Shown in pieces: positions 35,401 to 46,326 of a stretch of 64,000 nucleotides of DNA. A program made the translations under genes and the position numbers. The notes under the pieces are model-generated. The model did no database searches. It had not been told where the DNA came from and worked only from the letters and a program-made list of their open reading frames with translations. Positions within the stretch are counted from its first letter, which is position 1. Each line of letters starts with the position of its first letter. This DNA is from Nematostella vectensis (Eukaryota > Cnidaria > Anthozoa > Actiniaria > Edwardsiidae), in NCBI RefSeq assembly GCF_932526225.1, contig NC_064041.1:16365888-16429887 (forward strand). The letters run 5' to 3'.

Positions 35401-38400
35401 AGTTGGTTCCATATTGGGACCTTGGGTTTGTCAGCTCCTTATCATAACATCCTTTTTGAAAGCTACTAAAATAATAATGGAAGCCAGCTAGCCTCTCCCA
35501 GGCCCCCTTCGAGAAACTTTACTCCTTTGGATTCAAAATGGCGGATGTCCTTGAAACCAAGAAGGAAATCAATAGGTGATGTCATAATGAAGTGACTGAG
35601 TAGCCTAGGGTCACCTGGGGTCGCCTGGGGTTAAGGAGAAAAAGCGTGTTGTCTATGACGGTCCTACCTGCTTTTCAATTCTCAAAGTTTAAATCTAATT
35701 TTTACCACAGATCTGGATTAACCGGAAGGCATTCTGAAAGAGAGTCCAGTCCTCATGCATTTCTTCTGAGGGGGGGAGGGGGGAGGATTCCTGATCCAGT
35801 CGACACTGCTGCCTGAGATGTGTTATACATTCTCCCAGACTTCCAGCATAAGCGCTGAAGAACTCCTGCATATCAGCATTAAGTCATTATAAGACAGAGT
35901 GAAAGAACATCATGACTACCAGCCCAGAGGTACAAAAACTCTAAATTGGGGATGGTGAATCAATCATCTTCTCAGATAAGGACATACAGAGTTCTCTCTC
36001 ATCGCAATTATAACTGATTATTTTCAATGTATGTATGTAGAAACCTGGCTCTAAACATTAGGGACTATTAAACCATCGTTTTCTCGGTTGACGAGAGAGC
36101 CTGGTCTCTCATCACTTGCACTTCATAATTTGTACACCTACCTCAAGCACCTGACAAAGGCAGCAGGCAGCATAACCATCAGTAAGCAGAACACAGTGAT
36201 TGACAGCCTCATCAGCCAGGCAGAATACATGATCTACCGACTCCGCCATCAGCCCTGCCATCTCCAGGAACCCCTCCACCCTGAGGGGTATCCCCTGTAG
36301 CCGGGAGGAGAGGTGTGTCTGCTGGAGGGAGGGGTAGTCTAGTAGGTAGTGGGTGTAGGGGGAGAAGACAGCATCCACGAGGGTAGTGATGGATGCTGGA
36401 TTGCACTTTGATTGTTGTTGATTGATGGCTGTTTCTAAGCCGAGGGCAAACCTTGTGGATACCTAAAACAGAAGAACAATCGTCACATTAGACAGTTCCA
36501 AGCTGATTAAGATCTAGACTCTCCGCAAATAAAAGCATTTTATACAAGTGAGTAGATTTCCTTTTGGGTATTGTACCTGTCTAAGCTCAATGAGTCGCAC
36601 CAGTACGTTATCATCATCCTTGATGTACTCTGTGATACACTGCGGTAGAGACGGGGTCAGGTGGGTAAGGGCCTGGGTCAAAAGAACACACAGAACCGTC
36701 CCAGGCTCAGGGAAGACTTGACTACACCACGTGACCTGTAGGGTGCAAGCAGAGTAGTTGAGTAGTCGAAGTAGAGGTTAATAAGATTTGAGCCAAGATG
36801 ATAGGAAAAGAGGGAGAGGACGATTCAATACCAAGTGGGGCTTTACTTCATTGCGTGAACTTTAGGTAACAAGCAATGATGATAAGGCAATGTCATGATG
36901 AAAGTGATGAGTGGGTGGATGGACAACGTGATATGGTTGCCATAGTTACCTCAGTATGCCATGTCGAGAGTATAACATCGTAAAAGGTGGCTAACCAGTC
37001 TACCATAGGTCGATTGGGGTCTTCTGTCCGAGTATTGTTCCACGCCTGTTGCAGCTTGGTCTGAATTGCAAAAAGAAAAAGAAAATTAAGATTTGTTTAT
37101 GAATACTTTTTAAAGGCTATTAGGAACTTATAAACGCAGGTGGTTTCTATTATTTACAAAATATTGCATCAATTTGTAAATAAGTTTTTTTCATCTTAAA
37201 TGAGTCAGTAGTATGGCAGCTGCACTCTATGCCCAGGCCTTCTATGATTGGACCATTGTGTATCAGTGCCTTCTATGATTGGACCATTGTGTATCAGTGC
37301 CTTCTATGATTGGACCATTGTGTATCAATGCCTTCTATGATTGGACCATTGTGTATCAGTGCCTTCTATGATTGGTCCATTGTGTATCAGTACCTTCTAT
37401 GATTGGACCATTGTGTATCAGTGCCTTCTATGATTGGTCCATTATGTATCAGTGCCTACTATGATTGGAAAATTGTGTATGAGTGCCTTCTATGATTGGA
37501 CCATTGTGTATCAGTGCCTTCTATGATTGGACCATTGTGTATCAGTGCCTTCTATGATTGGACCATTGTGTATCAGTGCCTTCTATGATTGGACCATTGT
37601 GTATCAGTGCCTTCTATGATTGGACCATTGTGTATCAGTGCCTTCTATGATTGGACCATTGTGTATCAGTGCCTTCTATGATTGGACCATTGTGTATCAG
37701 TGCCTTCTATGATTGAACCATTGTGTATCAGTGCCTACTATGATTGGACCATTGTGAATGAGTGCCTTCTATGATTGGACCATTGTGTATCAGTGCCTTC
37801 TATGATTGGTCCATTGTGTATCAGTACCTTCTATGATTGGACCATTGTGTATCAGTGCCTTCTATGATTGGTCCATTATGTATCAGTGCCTACTATGATT
37901 GGAAAATTGTGTATGAGTGCCTTCTATGATTGGAGCATTGTGAATGAGTGCCTTCTACGATTGGACCATTGTGTATCAGTGCCTTCTATGATTGGACCAT
38001 TGTGTATCAGTGCCTTCTATGATTGGATCATTGTGTATCAGTGCCTTCTATGATTGGTCCATTGTGTATCAGTGCCTTCTATGATTGGTCCATTGTGTAT
38101 CAGTGCCTACTATGATTGGACCATTATGTATCAGTGCCTACTATGATTGGACCATTGTGTATCAGTGCCTTCTATGATTGGACCATTGTGTATCAGTGCC
38201 TTCTATGATTGGACCATTGTGTATCAGTGCCTTCTGTGATTGGACCATTGTGTATCAGTGCCTTCTATGATTGGACCATTGTGTATCAGTGCCTTCTATG
38301 ATTGGACCATTGTGTATCAGTGCCTTCTATGATTGGACCATTGTGTATCAGTGCCTTCTATGATTGGACCATTGTGTATCATTGCGTTCTATGATTGAAC

Positions 38401-41400
38401 CATTGTGTATCAGTGCCTTCTATGATTGGATCATTGTGTATCAGTGCCTACTATGATTGGACCATTGTGTATCAGTGCCTACTATGATTGGACCATTGTG
38501 TATCAGTGCCTACTATGATTGGACCATTGTGTATCAGTGCCTACTATGATTGGACCATTGTGTATCAGTGCCTACTATGATTGGACCATTGTGTATCAGT
38601 GCCTTCTATGATTGGACCATTGTGTATCAGTGCCTTCTATGATTGGACCATTGTGTATCAGTGCCTTCTATGATTGGACCATTGTGTATCAGTGCCTTCT
38701 ATGATTGGACCATTGTGTATCAGTGCCTTCTATGATTGGACCATTGTGTATCAGTGCCTTCTATGATTGGACCATTGTGTATCAGTGCCTTCTATGATTG
38801 GACCATTGTGTATCAGTGCCTTCTATGATTGGACCATTGTGTATCAGTGCCTTCTATGATTGGACCATTGTGTATCAGTGCCTTCTATGATTGGGCCATT
38901 GTGTATCAGTGCCTTCTATGATTGGACCATTGTGTATCAGTGCCTTCTATGATTGAACCATTGTGTATCAGTGCCTACTATGATTGGGCCATTGTGAATG
39001 AGTGCCTTCTATGATTGGACCATTGTGTATCAGTGCCTTCTATGATTGGTCCATTGTGTATCAGTACCTTCTATGATTGGACCATTGTGTATCAGTGCCT
39101 TCTATGATTGGTCCATTGTGTATCAGTGCCTACTATGATTGGAAAATTGTGTATGAGTGCCTTCTATGATTGGAGCATTGTGAATGAGTGCCTTCTATGA
39201 TTGGTCCATTGTGTATCAGTGCCTACTATGATTGGACCATTGTGTATCAGTGCCTTCTATGATTGGACCATTGTGTATCAGTGCCTTCTATGATTGGAGC
39301 ATTGTGTATCAGTGCCTACTGTGATTGGAAAATTGTGTATGAGTGCCTTCTATGATTGGACCATTGTGTATCAGTGCCTTCTATGATTGGACCATTGTGT
39401 ATCAGTGCCTTCTACGATTGGACCATTGTGTATCAGTGCCTTCTACGATTGGACCATTGTGTATCAGTGCCTTCTATAATTGGACCATTATGTATGAGTA
39501 CCTTCTATGATTGGACCATTGTGTATCTTTTAGATTTGCATCGTACTGATACAGTGGGCTATCAATCCCAATGCATAAAAAATATGCTGTTATTATATAG
39601 CTAATGTAGCCTGATTTTAGAATAGATCATTCAAATGATTCACTTAGATTCAATTTATTTACACAACCCACACTCGAGGTTATCAAGAGGTCAGATTATG
39701 ACTATCCCTTCAGTTGTTCAGTGAAATAGTTATTTTATCACTTTTCTCACGTTTCATCATCACGATCATCACGATTTCCTGAGATTACCATTCAAAGAAA
39801 AGGCGTTATACCAAATAACTTTTGATAAAATAGATCACTTCCATCTCAAACTTACTTTCACCTGACGTGACTAGGGTGCTCTTTTCTGAGCGAAGTGGGT
39901 CAAAGTAATATTATTGTATTGTTTTCCGCGATTCAAGGGAATGCTTATTGTCCTTGGCTACTTAAAAGTAAATTACTCGTGTCCTGCGAATTATCGCCGC
40001 TTTTGCGTAAGACGACCACGGACCATAGAAGTGTCATAGCATGAATGTATTTCGCATAGCACCCGGTTTTTCTGGAACTCTAATTGGAAGCAAAAAGAAT
40101 GCAGATACTCTCACAATAACTAAAGTTGTAGCTGAAGAGATAGGATTGTCATTGTTTCTCTAATAATGTGATGATATGCATATTTGCTTATCATCATTCG
40201 CTACTTCTAAGTAAATTACCCTTGACATGTAATTTATGCGCCTTTTTTTAACATAAGAAGTCTACGGATTTGAAGTCTCATAATCTGTATGTGTTTCAAA
40301 TAGCACCTTGAATTTATTGAAAACGGATGATTCATGAAAAAAAACTTCCAGCATAGACTTTAACAAGATTGAAGGGGGATAGTCGAGAAGAGATAGTACT
40401 GCTTCTCTAAAGTTTGATGAACCACTTATTGGCTTATCATCATTGGCTACTGTTAAGCAAATTATTCTTGACCTGTAATTTATGCGCCCTTTTGTGCATT
40501 TGGAAGTCTAACGCAATTTGAAATCCTTGACGTTGTGTGTGTGTATTGGATGTATTTCACAAAGCACCAAATTCTTGTGGAACATATTGAAAGTGAACAA
40601 TTCGTGATAAAAGAACAAAGGAAATGGACTTTTTCACTGAACCACTGAAGGGATAGTCATAATCTGACCTCTTGATAACCTCGAGTGTGGGTTGTGTAAA
40701 TAAATAGAATCATTTGAATGATCTGTTCTAAAATCTGGCTACATTAGCTATATAATAACAATTTTTTTATGCATTGGGATTGATAGCCCACTGTATCAGT
40801 ACGACGCAAATCTAAAAGAATGCAACCTGCCATGTATCCAGCTCTAATTCGAATAACTCCAATTGCTCATAATCTTGTGTAAACAACAGTTCTCAAGTTG
40901 CCTGCAAAATTACTCATAGCTATAAATAGCTTTTGGTGTTTCACAATATTTTTCCCTTAAGACAAATCAGTAAAATAATAGTAGCAACACGTTCAGTGTA
41001 TAGTCATGATACCACAGGTAGCTGTTTCCTTGTTAAAACGAGCCTAAACTCCGGAATGCATTTTGGCGCAAAGATTCTTAGGCATAACAAGCATAATTTG
41101 ATACAGAACTCAGGTGTTTTAAAGAATTTATTTAACTTTTACCATGGAAACTCTTCTTATATGTATTTAAAACAGATACGTTTTTTGTATCGAGATAAAA
41201 AGTAAGCAATCGGCCCATTTTTGAAAACATATTGTTTTAAGTTTGAGTTACTTACCAAATGGTCAATTGTGATTGGCTTATGTTGAGTAAATTTTACTGC
41301 CAGACTCAAGGGACTTATCCCTTACAATCTGATTGGTTAAAGAGATGGTAATCACGGTAACCCACTTATCTCCATATTGCTTTTGGCATCTCCATATTGT

Positions 41401-44400
41401 TTCAAAAATGTGTTATCAGTGCCTTCTATGATTGGACCATTGTGTATCAGTGCCTTCTATGATTGGACCATTGTGTATCAGTGCCTTCTATGATTGGACC
41501 ATTGTGTATCAGTGCCTTCTATGATTGGACCATTGTGTATCAGTGCCTTCTATGATTGGACCATTGTGTATCAGTGCCTTCTATGATTGGACCATTGTGT
41601 ATCAGTGCCTTCTATGATTGGACCATTGTGTATCAGTGTCTACTATGATTGGACCATTGTGTATCAGTGCTGTCATAATTCAGTATTCTAGCTGCAAGGA
41701 GAGTTATTAGTTTCCCAAATTTATCTTAGAGTTAAAACAAAGAAGCAAATACTAATTTGACTGTGAATGTATATCAGCCGTCACATGACCTACCTTATGA
41801 CATCTGATGTAATAGTTCTGTAACTGGTCAAGTCTGTCGATAGCAGTAAATATTTTGACATAACTTTTGGTTTCATCTAAAACAAAAAAGCACATATGGT
41901 TACAATTTACCTGTTTTCACGGTTTTGAATTCTACTATATCCCTGCTTGGTTTGGGAAAATGCCATGTGTATACATGTGTGTTTGCAAACTGTTCACCTG
42001 AAACCGAGGCTTGTACTGTATTTATGAACACTTAGTCTCTTCGTTCTTATCCTTATCGCCCACAGTGGAATTCAAAAATGGCCTATTGTAATATGTAATA
42101 TAAGAGATAAATAGCTGGAAATAATTAATTTGCAGAGCTGAACAGATTATGCACACCTAGACAATGGTTGTTGAAGGCAGCCACGATCTTTGGGCTCAAC
42201 AAGGCTTCCAGTCTGTTTTTTAATCCTTCAAGCATGCGACGACGCTCTGCATAATCTGGGACATCTTGGAGTACATTCTAAAGTGATTAGAAAGTATTAA
42301 AAGCAACAACAACAACAATAAAAACTTAAAAAAAAAACATAAAAAGAGAGTTAACATGGAAAGTGGAACATTAGAAAGCCTCTCACATGTGTTAATGGAG
42401 AATCACAGAATGGACTAAAATAGGACATCTTACCAGACTCTTATGCATTCCAACAAGTTTATCTGATATCTGAAAATAGTTTAGAAATCAATGAGTTGCT
42501 TTCAACAGTCTCAACACCACATTTGACATTGTATGCCTGTGTATGTAGACTATTGTTCCTACCTGTGCATGTCACAAATTGTTTTTGTAAAAGTAATATC
42601 TAATTTAGTTATCTTATAAATGTTTTAGTTAAATAAGTTCAAACAAAGACCTGGTTCTTGCAGTACCACGCACAAGATGAAAAACCTTTGGTGACAGGGC
42701 CTTTGCCCATGCTGGGCCTTCTGCGTGGAACTCGCTACCTAAGTTATTTAGGGACATAAAAGGCCTTTAGCCATTTAAACAGGCACTAAAAAAACTAAAA
42801 AAAGGATTTGTTAATAAGCTTGATGTGTTACAATTTGTTACATCGATTTAAGTTAGAGGTTTTGTAAAAATTTGTCTTCTGTTGAGCACTTTAGAATATT
42901 TTTACATAGGTTTAGTCCATTATAAATAAATTATAAATTAATTAATCATGCCCCTAACCAAAGCTCCAGTAATATTGAATGCAATAACAGGTTCTAGGGG
43001 GGTAGGCTGGGGCTTGTTGGACAATAGGGGTGATGACCCGCACATTACTCTGTTTCCCTGTGCTCCAATCCTTTGTGTTAACTTCTTTGTTTTGTATGTT
43101 TTTGTAATGTACAGCATTAGTTTTTCTTGTTGACTCAATAAAGTTGAGAAAAAGGTATGTGATTATGGTGTCTCTAGCAGGATTCCAATAATTGAAAAAA
43201 AAAAGGTTTAGAACCCACAGCTATGATATCGCCAGACTCAAACACTTTATCAACATCGGATGAGAGGGTAGTCCAGTTATCAGCCTCCTAAAACAAAAAA
43301 AAAGTGTCTTTTACAATAATGTCACATAAGTTTTAGGAATGAGGAAAGCATAAAATAACTATAAAAACTTATCATAAGCTTATAGCCAAATTTGTTGTTG
43401 CACCAAGAATTCAAAACGATTTCTCATCTGAAAATAGCGGATAGTCAACCATACCACCATTACCAATCAATTCCCTTGCTGTATAAATGAGCTATTGCCA
43501 CTCTCCTATATCCTGTATGGGGTCAAATAGTTTAGGATGTGACAGTGAAAACATGTAAGCCATCTATTGGTTTTGTCAGAAGATTGACTATGTGCTATTC
43601 CCAAAGAGACAAGGATTTTGGATGCGCAAAGGTTGCAAAACAACGAATTTGGCAAGATAGCATTTTTTAAAATACAATTTGCTTTATTGTAAAAATCTGA
43701 ATTCTCATTAAGCCCTGAAACTAGGGGTGACAGGTGCAATTCAAGTTTTAGAGGACCCTGTCCCCCTTCTGCAACATATTGTAGTGATGCAAGCATTCGG
43801 TTGATGGGGCCCATGACTTAAATGCTGCAAAGGGAGGTGCTACTATGCCCATGTTGCAGGCTCACAATGGCAGTCCCATGACTTCTGACCTGTAGCCCTT
43901 GGGACGCCGCTTGCATGTGAGACTTGACTGTGTCCAATTCCATCAGCATTTTCATCGACTGAGCAGTGTTCTCTTCAACCTAACAAAGGCAAATTTGCAA
44001 ATAAAGTTTGAATATTTGATTATTTGTCCATGAAATTTTGTTTGGTTTTAATATGAGAATACCAAGATTGATTTTTTTCTTTTTCTCTTCTTTTTTCTCA
44101 TAGATTCATTACTAGTAAATCTACCTGACCTTTTTAATATCCTCCTTGACCATGTGCATCTGTTCCCTCAAAAGAGACGCTTCATGCTGGACATTGTCTA
44201 TTTCTCTCACAACTCTGCCAAATGAAGTGTTAAAAAAATGAACATACCTATGCCCATGCAGCCATACTTAGCATCAGCCTGAAATCCCTCCAAATAAACA
44301 GCTGCTCAAATTGTTTTGCATGTCTGTGTTTAGACTTGACGGGCAATACTAAACCGACTAATCGCAAGATGACATATCATACCCTCTACGCCATGTAGTA

Positions 44401-45886
44401 TACATCATACCTTGGAATATTGTTAACTGCCTGCACGCTGGTTTCTTCAAGGGCATTATTTACTTCCTAAGGATAAATAATATATAATATTATTATATAA
44501 GGATAAATTGAAATGTTCAATAGACTGAGTACAAACACAATAACTATCTATAAATGAATTAAACTCTACTATTCAAAGGGCGTAGGCTTATAATTAACTT
44601 TAAAAATTTGTTGACACTTCTCTTAAACTGTTGCACACAGCAACAACAATATCATGTCAATAATGATAATTCAGTGTTGGCTAGGGTGATAGCCAAAGGC
44701 TAATCAAATCTTTGCCTTTAAGACGTAGTGCAGTGTGCAAACAGTGATTGCTCATCAAATAAATGTTTACCTGAATGAAAAGTTGAAGCTTCATGACAAG
44801 CGTGGAGGCATGGGCCTGGGGGAAAAAATATGAATAATCAATTCTAGGAAGAATCCAATATTGGATTTCTTTAAAATGCTCTGATTGGCTAGAGTGGATG
44901 CAATGAAAACACAGGTTTTCCATATGTGCAGCAAGACATCAGAAATAATCAGAAATAATTCCACTATGGGATTTAAGAAAGTTAATCACCAATTCTTAAA
45001 TTCCATCTTTTTTGCAGGAAATTTACCATGGAATCCTCTCATTGGTGATATTTTTTCTATTGTATTTGAAAAATGCTAGCACATGATCTAAATATTTTAA
45101 TTTTATAGGCTGCGTAGTTGCACAGAATGATTGCACTCATTCTGCTTGCAGTGTCAGTCTAAGTACAGTTTTTCAGATGCATAGAAAACAGGCTGTGCAG
45201 GGGGCGTGGCACCCTTCCTGGACTCCCATAAAGTGAGTCATTTAATGTAGAAGGAACACACGCACCCCTATAAGCAAATCCCGGCTACATGCCCGGACTT
45301 TGGTGTTATCACAGGGCAGGTCAGGTACAACTTTATTTAACAATGCTGGCCACAACAACGGATTTTAAAATAACAAAACTGCTGATTTGCATGTCGGGGG
45401 TGGAATTCACAATACAGTAGATTACTAAAGTGTGACAGTTACAATACAAAAAAAATACAATTCGATTAGATAACATAAAGCTTGAATAGCAGGCAGACTC
45501 AATTAGGGACAGATCTTAGAAGTGTGAACACAAAGGCCCTTGCATTTGAAAATCAAGTTCATCTTTCTTTTTCCTCATAACGCGTGGATGAGGGGTTTCC
45601 TGGATTTCAACAATGATACACAAACTCTAATGTTTGTTTAGATGAACATTGTTAAAAGACAAACAAATTCATTCATAAACTTCAATGCGTAAAGAGTTGA
45701 ACAAAATAAAAACATGTTAGATCTTTATAACAGTAATTTTTTTGCCGAATTTTCAGAACAAAACACAAACATTCAACGTCATCCACGACTCACATCAACA
45801 GGGATCTTGTCATCGCGGGCGCGCAACGCTGAATTCACCCACTCCTTGACGTCAAAATTGTCATTAGAAAACTTCGAAAAGTCCAT
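20480..45886 (-). CDS. COG7: COG7, conserved oligomeric Golgi complex subunit 7 (complete, 20 exons)
   Basis: Twenty exons join without a phase error to 2280 nt, i.e. 759 residues (human about 770): 45886-45794, 44815-44771, 44466-44411, 44214-44130, 43979-43890, 43287-43219, 42469-42434, 42277-42157, 41876-41794, 37060-36950, 36735-36577, 36462-36142, 35865-35706, 35198-35001, 31998-31856, 31253-31164, 25622-25499, 24698-24573, 22515-22425 and 20558-20480. The recalled human protein aligns throughout: [16 protein letters not shown] at the start, [100 protein letters not shown]7 belongs to lobe B of the eight-subunit COG tether, which returns glycosylation enzymes within the Golgi. Donors after exons 4, 5, 6 and 16 are non-consensus (GTCAGG, GTCAGA, GTGGGT, GTGGGT). 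Introns 1-8 hold little repeat, introns 9 and 14-19 are filled with tandem arrays, several copied from exon edges. It is divergent from EXOSC2. Confidence 0.95.
20561..21045. repeat. COG7: 46-bp tandem repeat, about 10.5 copies, abutting the acceptor of COG7 exon 20
   Basis: The array starts three bases beyond the first base of exon 20 (20558), so it grows out of the acceptor tract. On the gene strand each unit ends CTGTGGTTTTACAAG, a variant of the true acceptor CTTCTTTTACAG, and contains the ACACTATTTTC that precedes it. Units carry one CTCGAG each. Confidence 0.93.
21091..21245. repeat. 32-bp tandem repeat, about 4.7 copies, COG7 intron 19
   Basis: A unit with core GCGCTTGTGTTTGACCGATT, nearly identical between copies. 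It does not resemble either flanking exon. Confidence 0.92.
21249..22438. repeat. COG7: 70-bp tandem repeat, about 17 copies, derived from the donor end of COG7 exon 19
   Basis: On the gene strand each unit contains CCAGTCCTG(GT)GACGAGTATG, matching the last bases of exon 19 plus its donor (CCAGTCCTGACGA|GTGAGTATG). In most copies the donor has become GACGA|GTATGA, and a GT pair has been gained before GACGA. Copies are very similar, with a few fixed variants such as TATGCTATTAGAGG. Confidence 0.93.
22585..24373. repeat. 23-bp AT-rich tandem repeat, about 78 copies, in COG7 intron 18
   Basis: The unit is TATTATCTTACTATACTATA plus three more bases (CTG or TTG). Its length is not a multiple of three, but it lacks stops in the plus frames, so 211-550 residue artefact ORFs rich in Tyr, Leu and Ile appear. 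A larger block of about 732 bp is duplicated inside it (rare variants at 22994 and 23726, and at 23339 and 24076). Confidence 0.95.
24770..24975 (+). mobile_element. MITE-like element, family M, copy 2 (COG7 intron 17)
   Basis: It begins CCTCTGCCAGCCGACATTTC, has CCATTTCCATCGGCTG inside, and ends ATAACAAAGGTGTGGCTGGC. Ends and internal block match the other copies. Confidence 0.6.
25117..25352. repeat. C-rich pyrimidine microsatellite, COG7 intron 17
   Basis: Irregular repeats of CACCCTCACCCCCTACTCC type, with strong strand asymmetry. No exon signal. Confidence 0.88.
25602..25996. repeat. COG7: 37-bp tandem repeat, about 10 copies, derived from the acceptor of COG7 exon 17
   Basis: On the gene strand every unit reads CCCCTCCCCTACAG followed by ATTGGCGACCATTTACTGACC, that is the true polypyrimidine tract, the AG and the first seven codons of exon 17 (IGDHLLT). 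The functional copy is the innermost one (exon start 25622). Confidence 0.95.
26303..30890. repeat. 4.6-kb GGATGGATGG/GGGAGGTCGG minisatellite, COG7 intron 16
   Basis: Irregular units of about 25-40 bp built from GGATGGATGG, AGAGGGAGGTCGG and GTGGACGGAT. G-rich on the plus strand, C-rich in the COG7 transcript. The many Gly-Arg-Trp-rich ORFs here are artefacts of the array. Confidence 0.95.
31118..31163. repeat. COG7: 20-bp repeat triplicating the donor of COG7 exon 16
   Basis: On the gene strand GTGGGTAATGGGGGAGAGGG begins at the exon 16 donor (31163) and is followed by two further copies, so GTGGGT occurs at three successive 20-bp steps. Confidence 0.85.
31374..31860. repeat. COG7: About 80-bp tandem repeat, 7 copies, derived from the donor end of COG7 exon 15
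   Basis: Each unit carries the last roughly 60 coding bases of exon 15 ([12 protein letters not shown]...PRLE) and the donor GAG|GTAGGG, separated by a C run of variable length (G run on the gene strand). The outermost copy (31852-31860 onward) is the real exon end. Confidence 0.95.
32018..33726. repeat. COG7: 50-bp tandem repeat, about 34 copies, beside the acceptor of COG7 exon 15
   Basis: The unit runs CCTTGTCAGTGAATGCATTG, GTGTAATCAA, TCATACCACA, GGCTTCCCAT. Its copy nearest the exon merges with the real intron end: GAAGCCTGTG(G/T)TATGATTGA lies about 20 bases upstream of the exon 15 acceptor and recurs in every unit. Three variant units at 32131, 32481 and 32831 show a 350-bp higher-order period. 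Confidence 0.95.
33897..34660. repeat. About 37-bp tandem repeat, about 20 copies, COG7 intron 14
   Basis: The unit has core CAGTCTTACCAACCCAGGCC plus a G run of variable length. On the gene strand it reads TTGGTAAGACTGCAT, similar to the exon 14 donor region GTTAGTTAAGATTGCAT, so it may be a diverged offshoot of the 50-bp array at 34800-35027. Confidence 0.93.
34800..35027. repeat. COG7: 50-bp tandem repeat, about 4.6 copies, derived from the donor end of COG7 exon 14
   Basis: On the gene strand each unit contains TTTATACAGAAACTTCAGACAG, the end of the coding exon (FIQKLQT), directly followed by the donor GTTAGTTAAG. Copies are identical over 50 bp. The true donor is the one nearest the exon (35001/35000). 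Confidence 0.95.
35148..35402. repeat. COG7: 83-bp tandem repeat, 3 copies, derived from the acceptor of COG7 exon 14
   Basis: Each copy contains the acceptor GTTTTGATCAG and about 50 coding bases of exon 14 ([16 protein letters not shown]). Acceptor positions are 35198 (used in the model), 35281 and 35364. Confidence 0.94.
37243..39531. repeat. 31-bp tandem repeat, about 74 copies, COG7 intron 9 (main block)
   Basis: The unit is CCTTCTATGATTGGACCATT plus GTGTATCAGTG. It contains ATTGG, an inverted CCAAT, in every copy. The array is interrupted at 39531 and resumes at 41409. Confidence 0.96.
39527..40818. mobile_element. Long-terminal-inverted-repeat DNA element inserted in COG7 intron 9
   Basis: Arms 39527-39726 and 40632-40818 are inverted copies of about 190-200 bp, starting CTTTTAGATTTGC, with a handful of differences. 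Inside are three diverged tandem copies of a unit of about 243 bp (near 39943, 40188 and 40429), each with AGTAAATTAC and TAATTTATGCGCC. There is no transposase, so it is a fold-back or MITE-like non-autonomous element. Target duplications were not identified. Confidence 0.82.
40819..41408. other. Unique sequence between the inverted-repeat element and the resumed 31-bp array
   Basis: About 590 bp of AT-rich sequence with no exon or known element recognised. It splits the two blocks of the 31-bp array and may be part of a larger insertion. Confidence 0.4.
41409..41674. repeat. 31-bp tandem repeat, about 8.6 copies, COG7 intron 9 (second block)
   Basis: Same unit as 37243-39531, in the same orientation, showing that one array was split by the intervening 1.9 kb. 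Confidence 0.95.
42649..42805 (+). pseudogene. Non-LTR retrotransposon fragment (reverse transcriptase C-terminus), COG7 intron 7
   Basis: A plus-strand frame reads VPRTR, a stop, [20 protein letters not shown], then FRDIKGL, a stop and PFKQALKKL. This is the usual tail of Jockey/CR1/RTE-type reverse transcriptases. Two in-frame stops and no upstream domain mark it as a short dead remnant. It lies antisense within COG7 intron 7. Confidence 0.72.
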
Positions 45887-46326
45887 TTTATCCCAAGTAA
45901 CAGCTAAGAACTTCTTCTGTGGAAGCGTCAGGAGATATCTTGGTAGAAAGTTGAAAACAGTGCTTTTTGGCCCGCCATCTTGGATACGTGGAACACCGCT
46001 GGGCGAGACACAGGTAGCCCGTTGTCTTAGAATCAATGACACGATCATAAAATGCATATGCGATAATATTGATATCTAATATTCATGATATGATACTTTA
46101 TCGGTCCTCTAAATGTTTCTAGACTTTTGCTATTTTTATTGTTATAAATGCGCGTTTTTTTTAAATTAACAGGCTTCTATGGTGGGAGCCCTGTGCTTTA
46201 AAACCTAGTCTCTCTCGTCTTTAAATTTCCAAAATGGCCGCTCTCCCGCGTGTTTTCGTGTCATTTGGTTTCTACTAAGTATTTCGCTCTTATTCTTAAT
46301 AATTGGGCTAGAAGACAACAGGAGCC
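45887..46326. promoter_or_regulatory. Divergent promoter of COG7 (-) and EXOSC2 (+) with paired YY1-like sites
   Basis: The two start codons are 440 bp apart. CCAAGATGGCGGGCC (minus strand, 45983-45969) and CCAAAATGGCCGCTC (plus strand, 46229-46243) are YY1-like motifs, each pointing along its own gene, as usual for YY1 sites at or just after start points. The minus-strand one holds an ATG that opens a 16-codon upstream frame ending before the COG7 start. Confidence 0.7.
45928..45978 (-). other. Possible upstream ORF of COG7 (16 codons)
   Basis: The ATG at 45978 lies in a TISU-like context (CAAGATGGCGGG) and reads MAGQKALFSTFYQDIS before a TGA, 41 bases upstream of the COG7 start. It matters only if transcription begins beyond it, which cannot be seen. 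Confidence 0.35.

Noticed and set aside
21249..39531. Regularly spaced repeats that might suggest CRISPR arrays
   Set aside because: Units are head-to-tail without unique spacers, and the setting is an intron-bearing animal gene.
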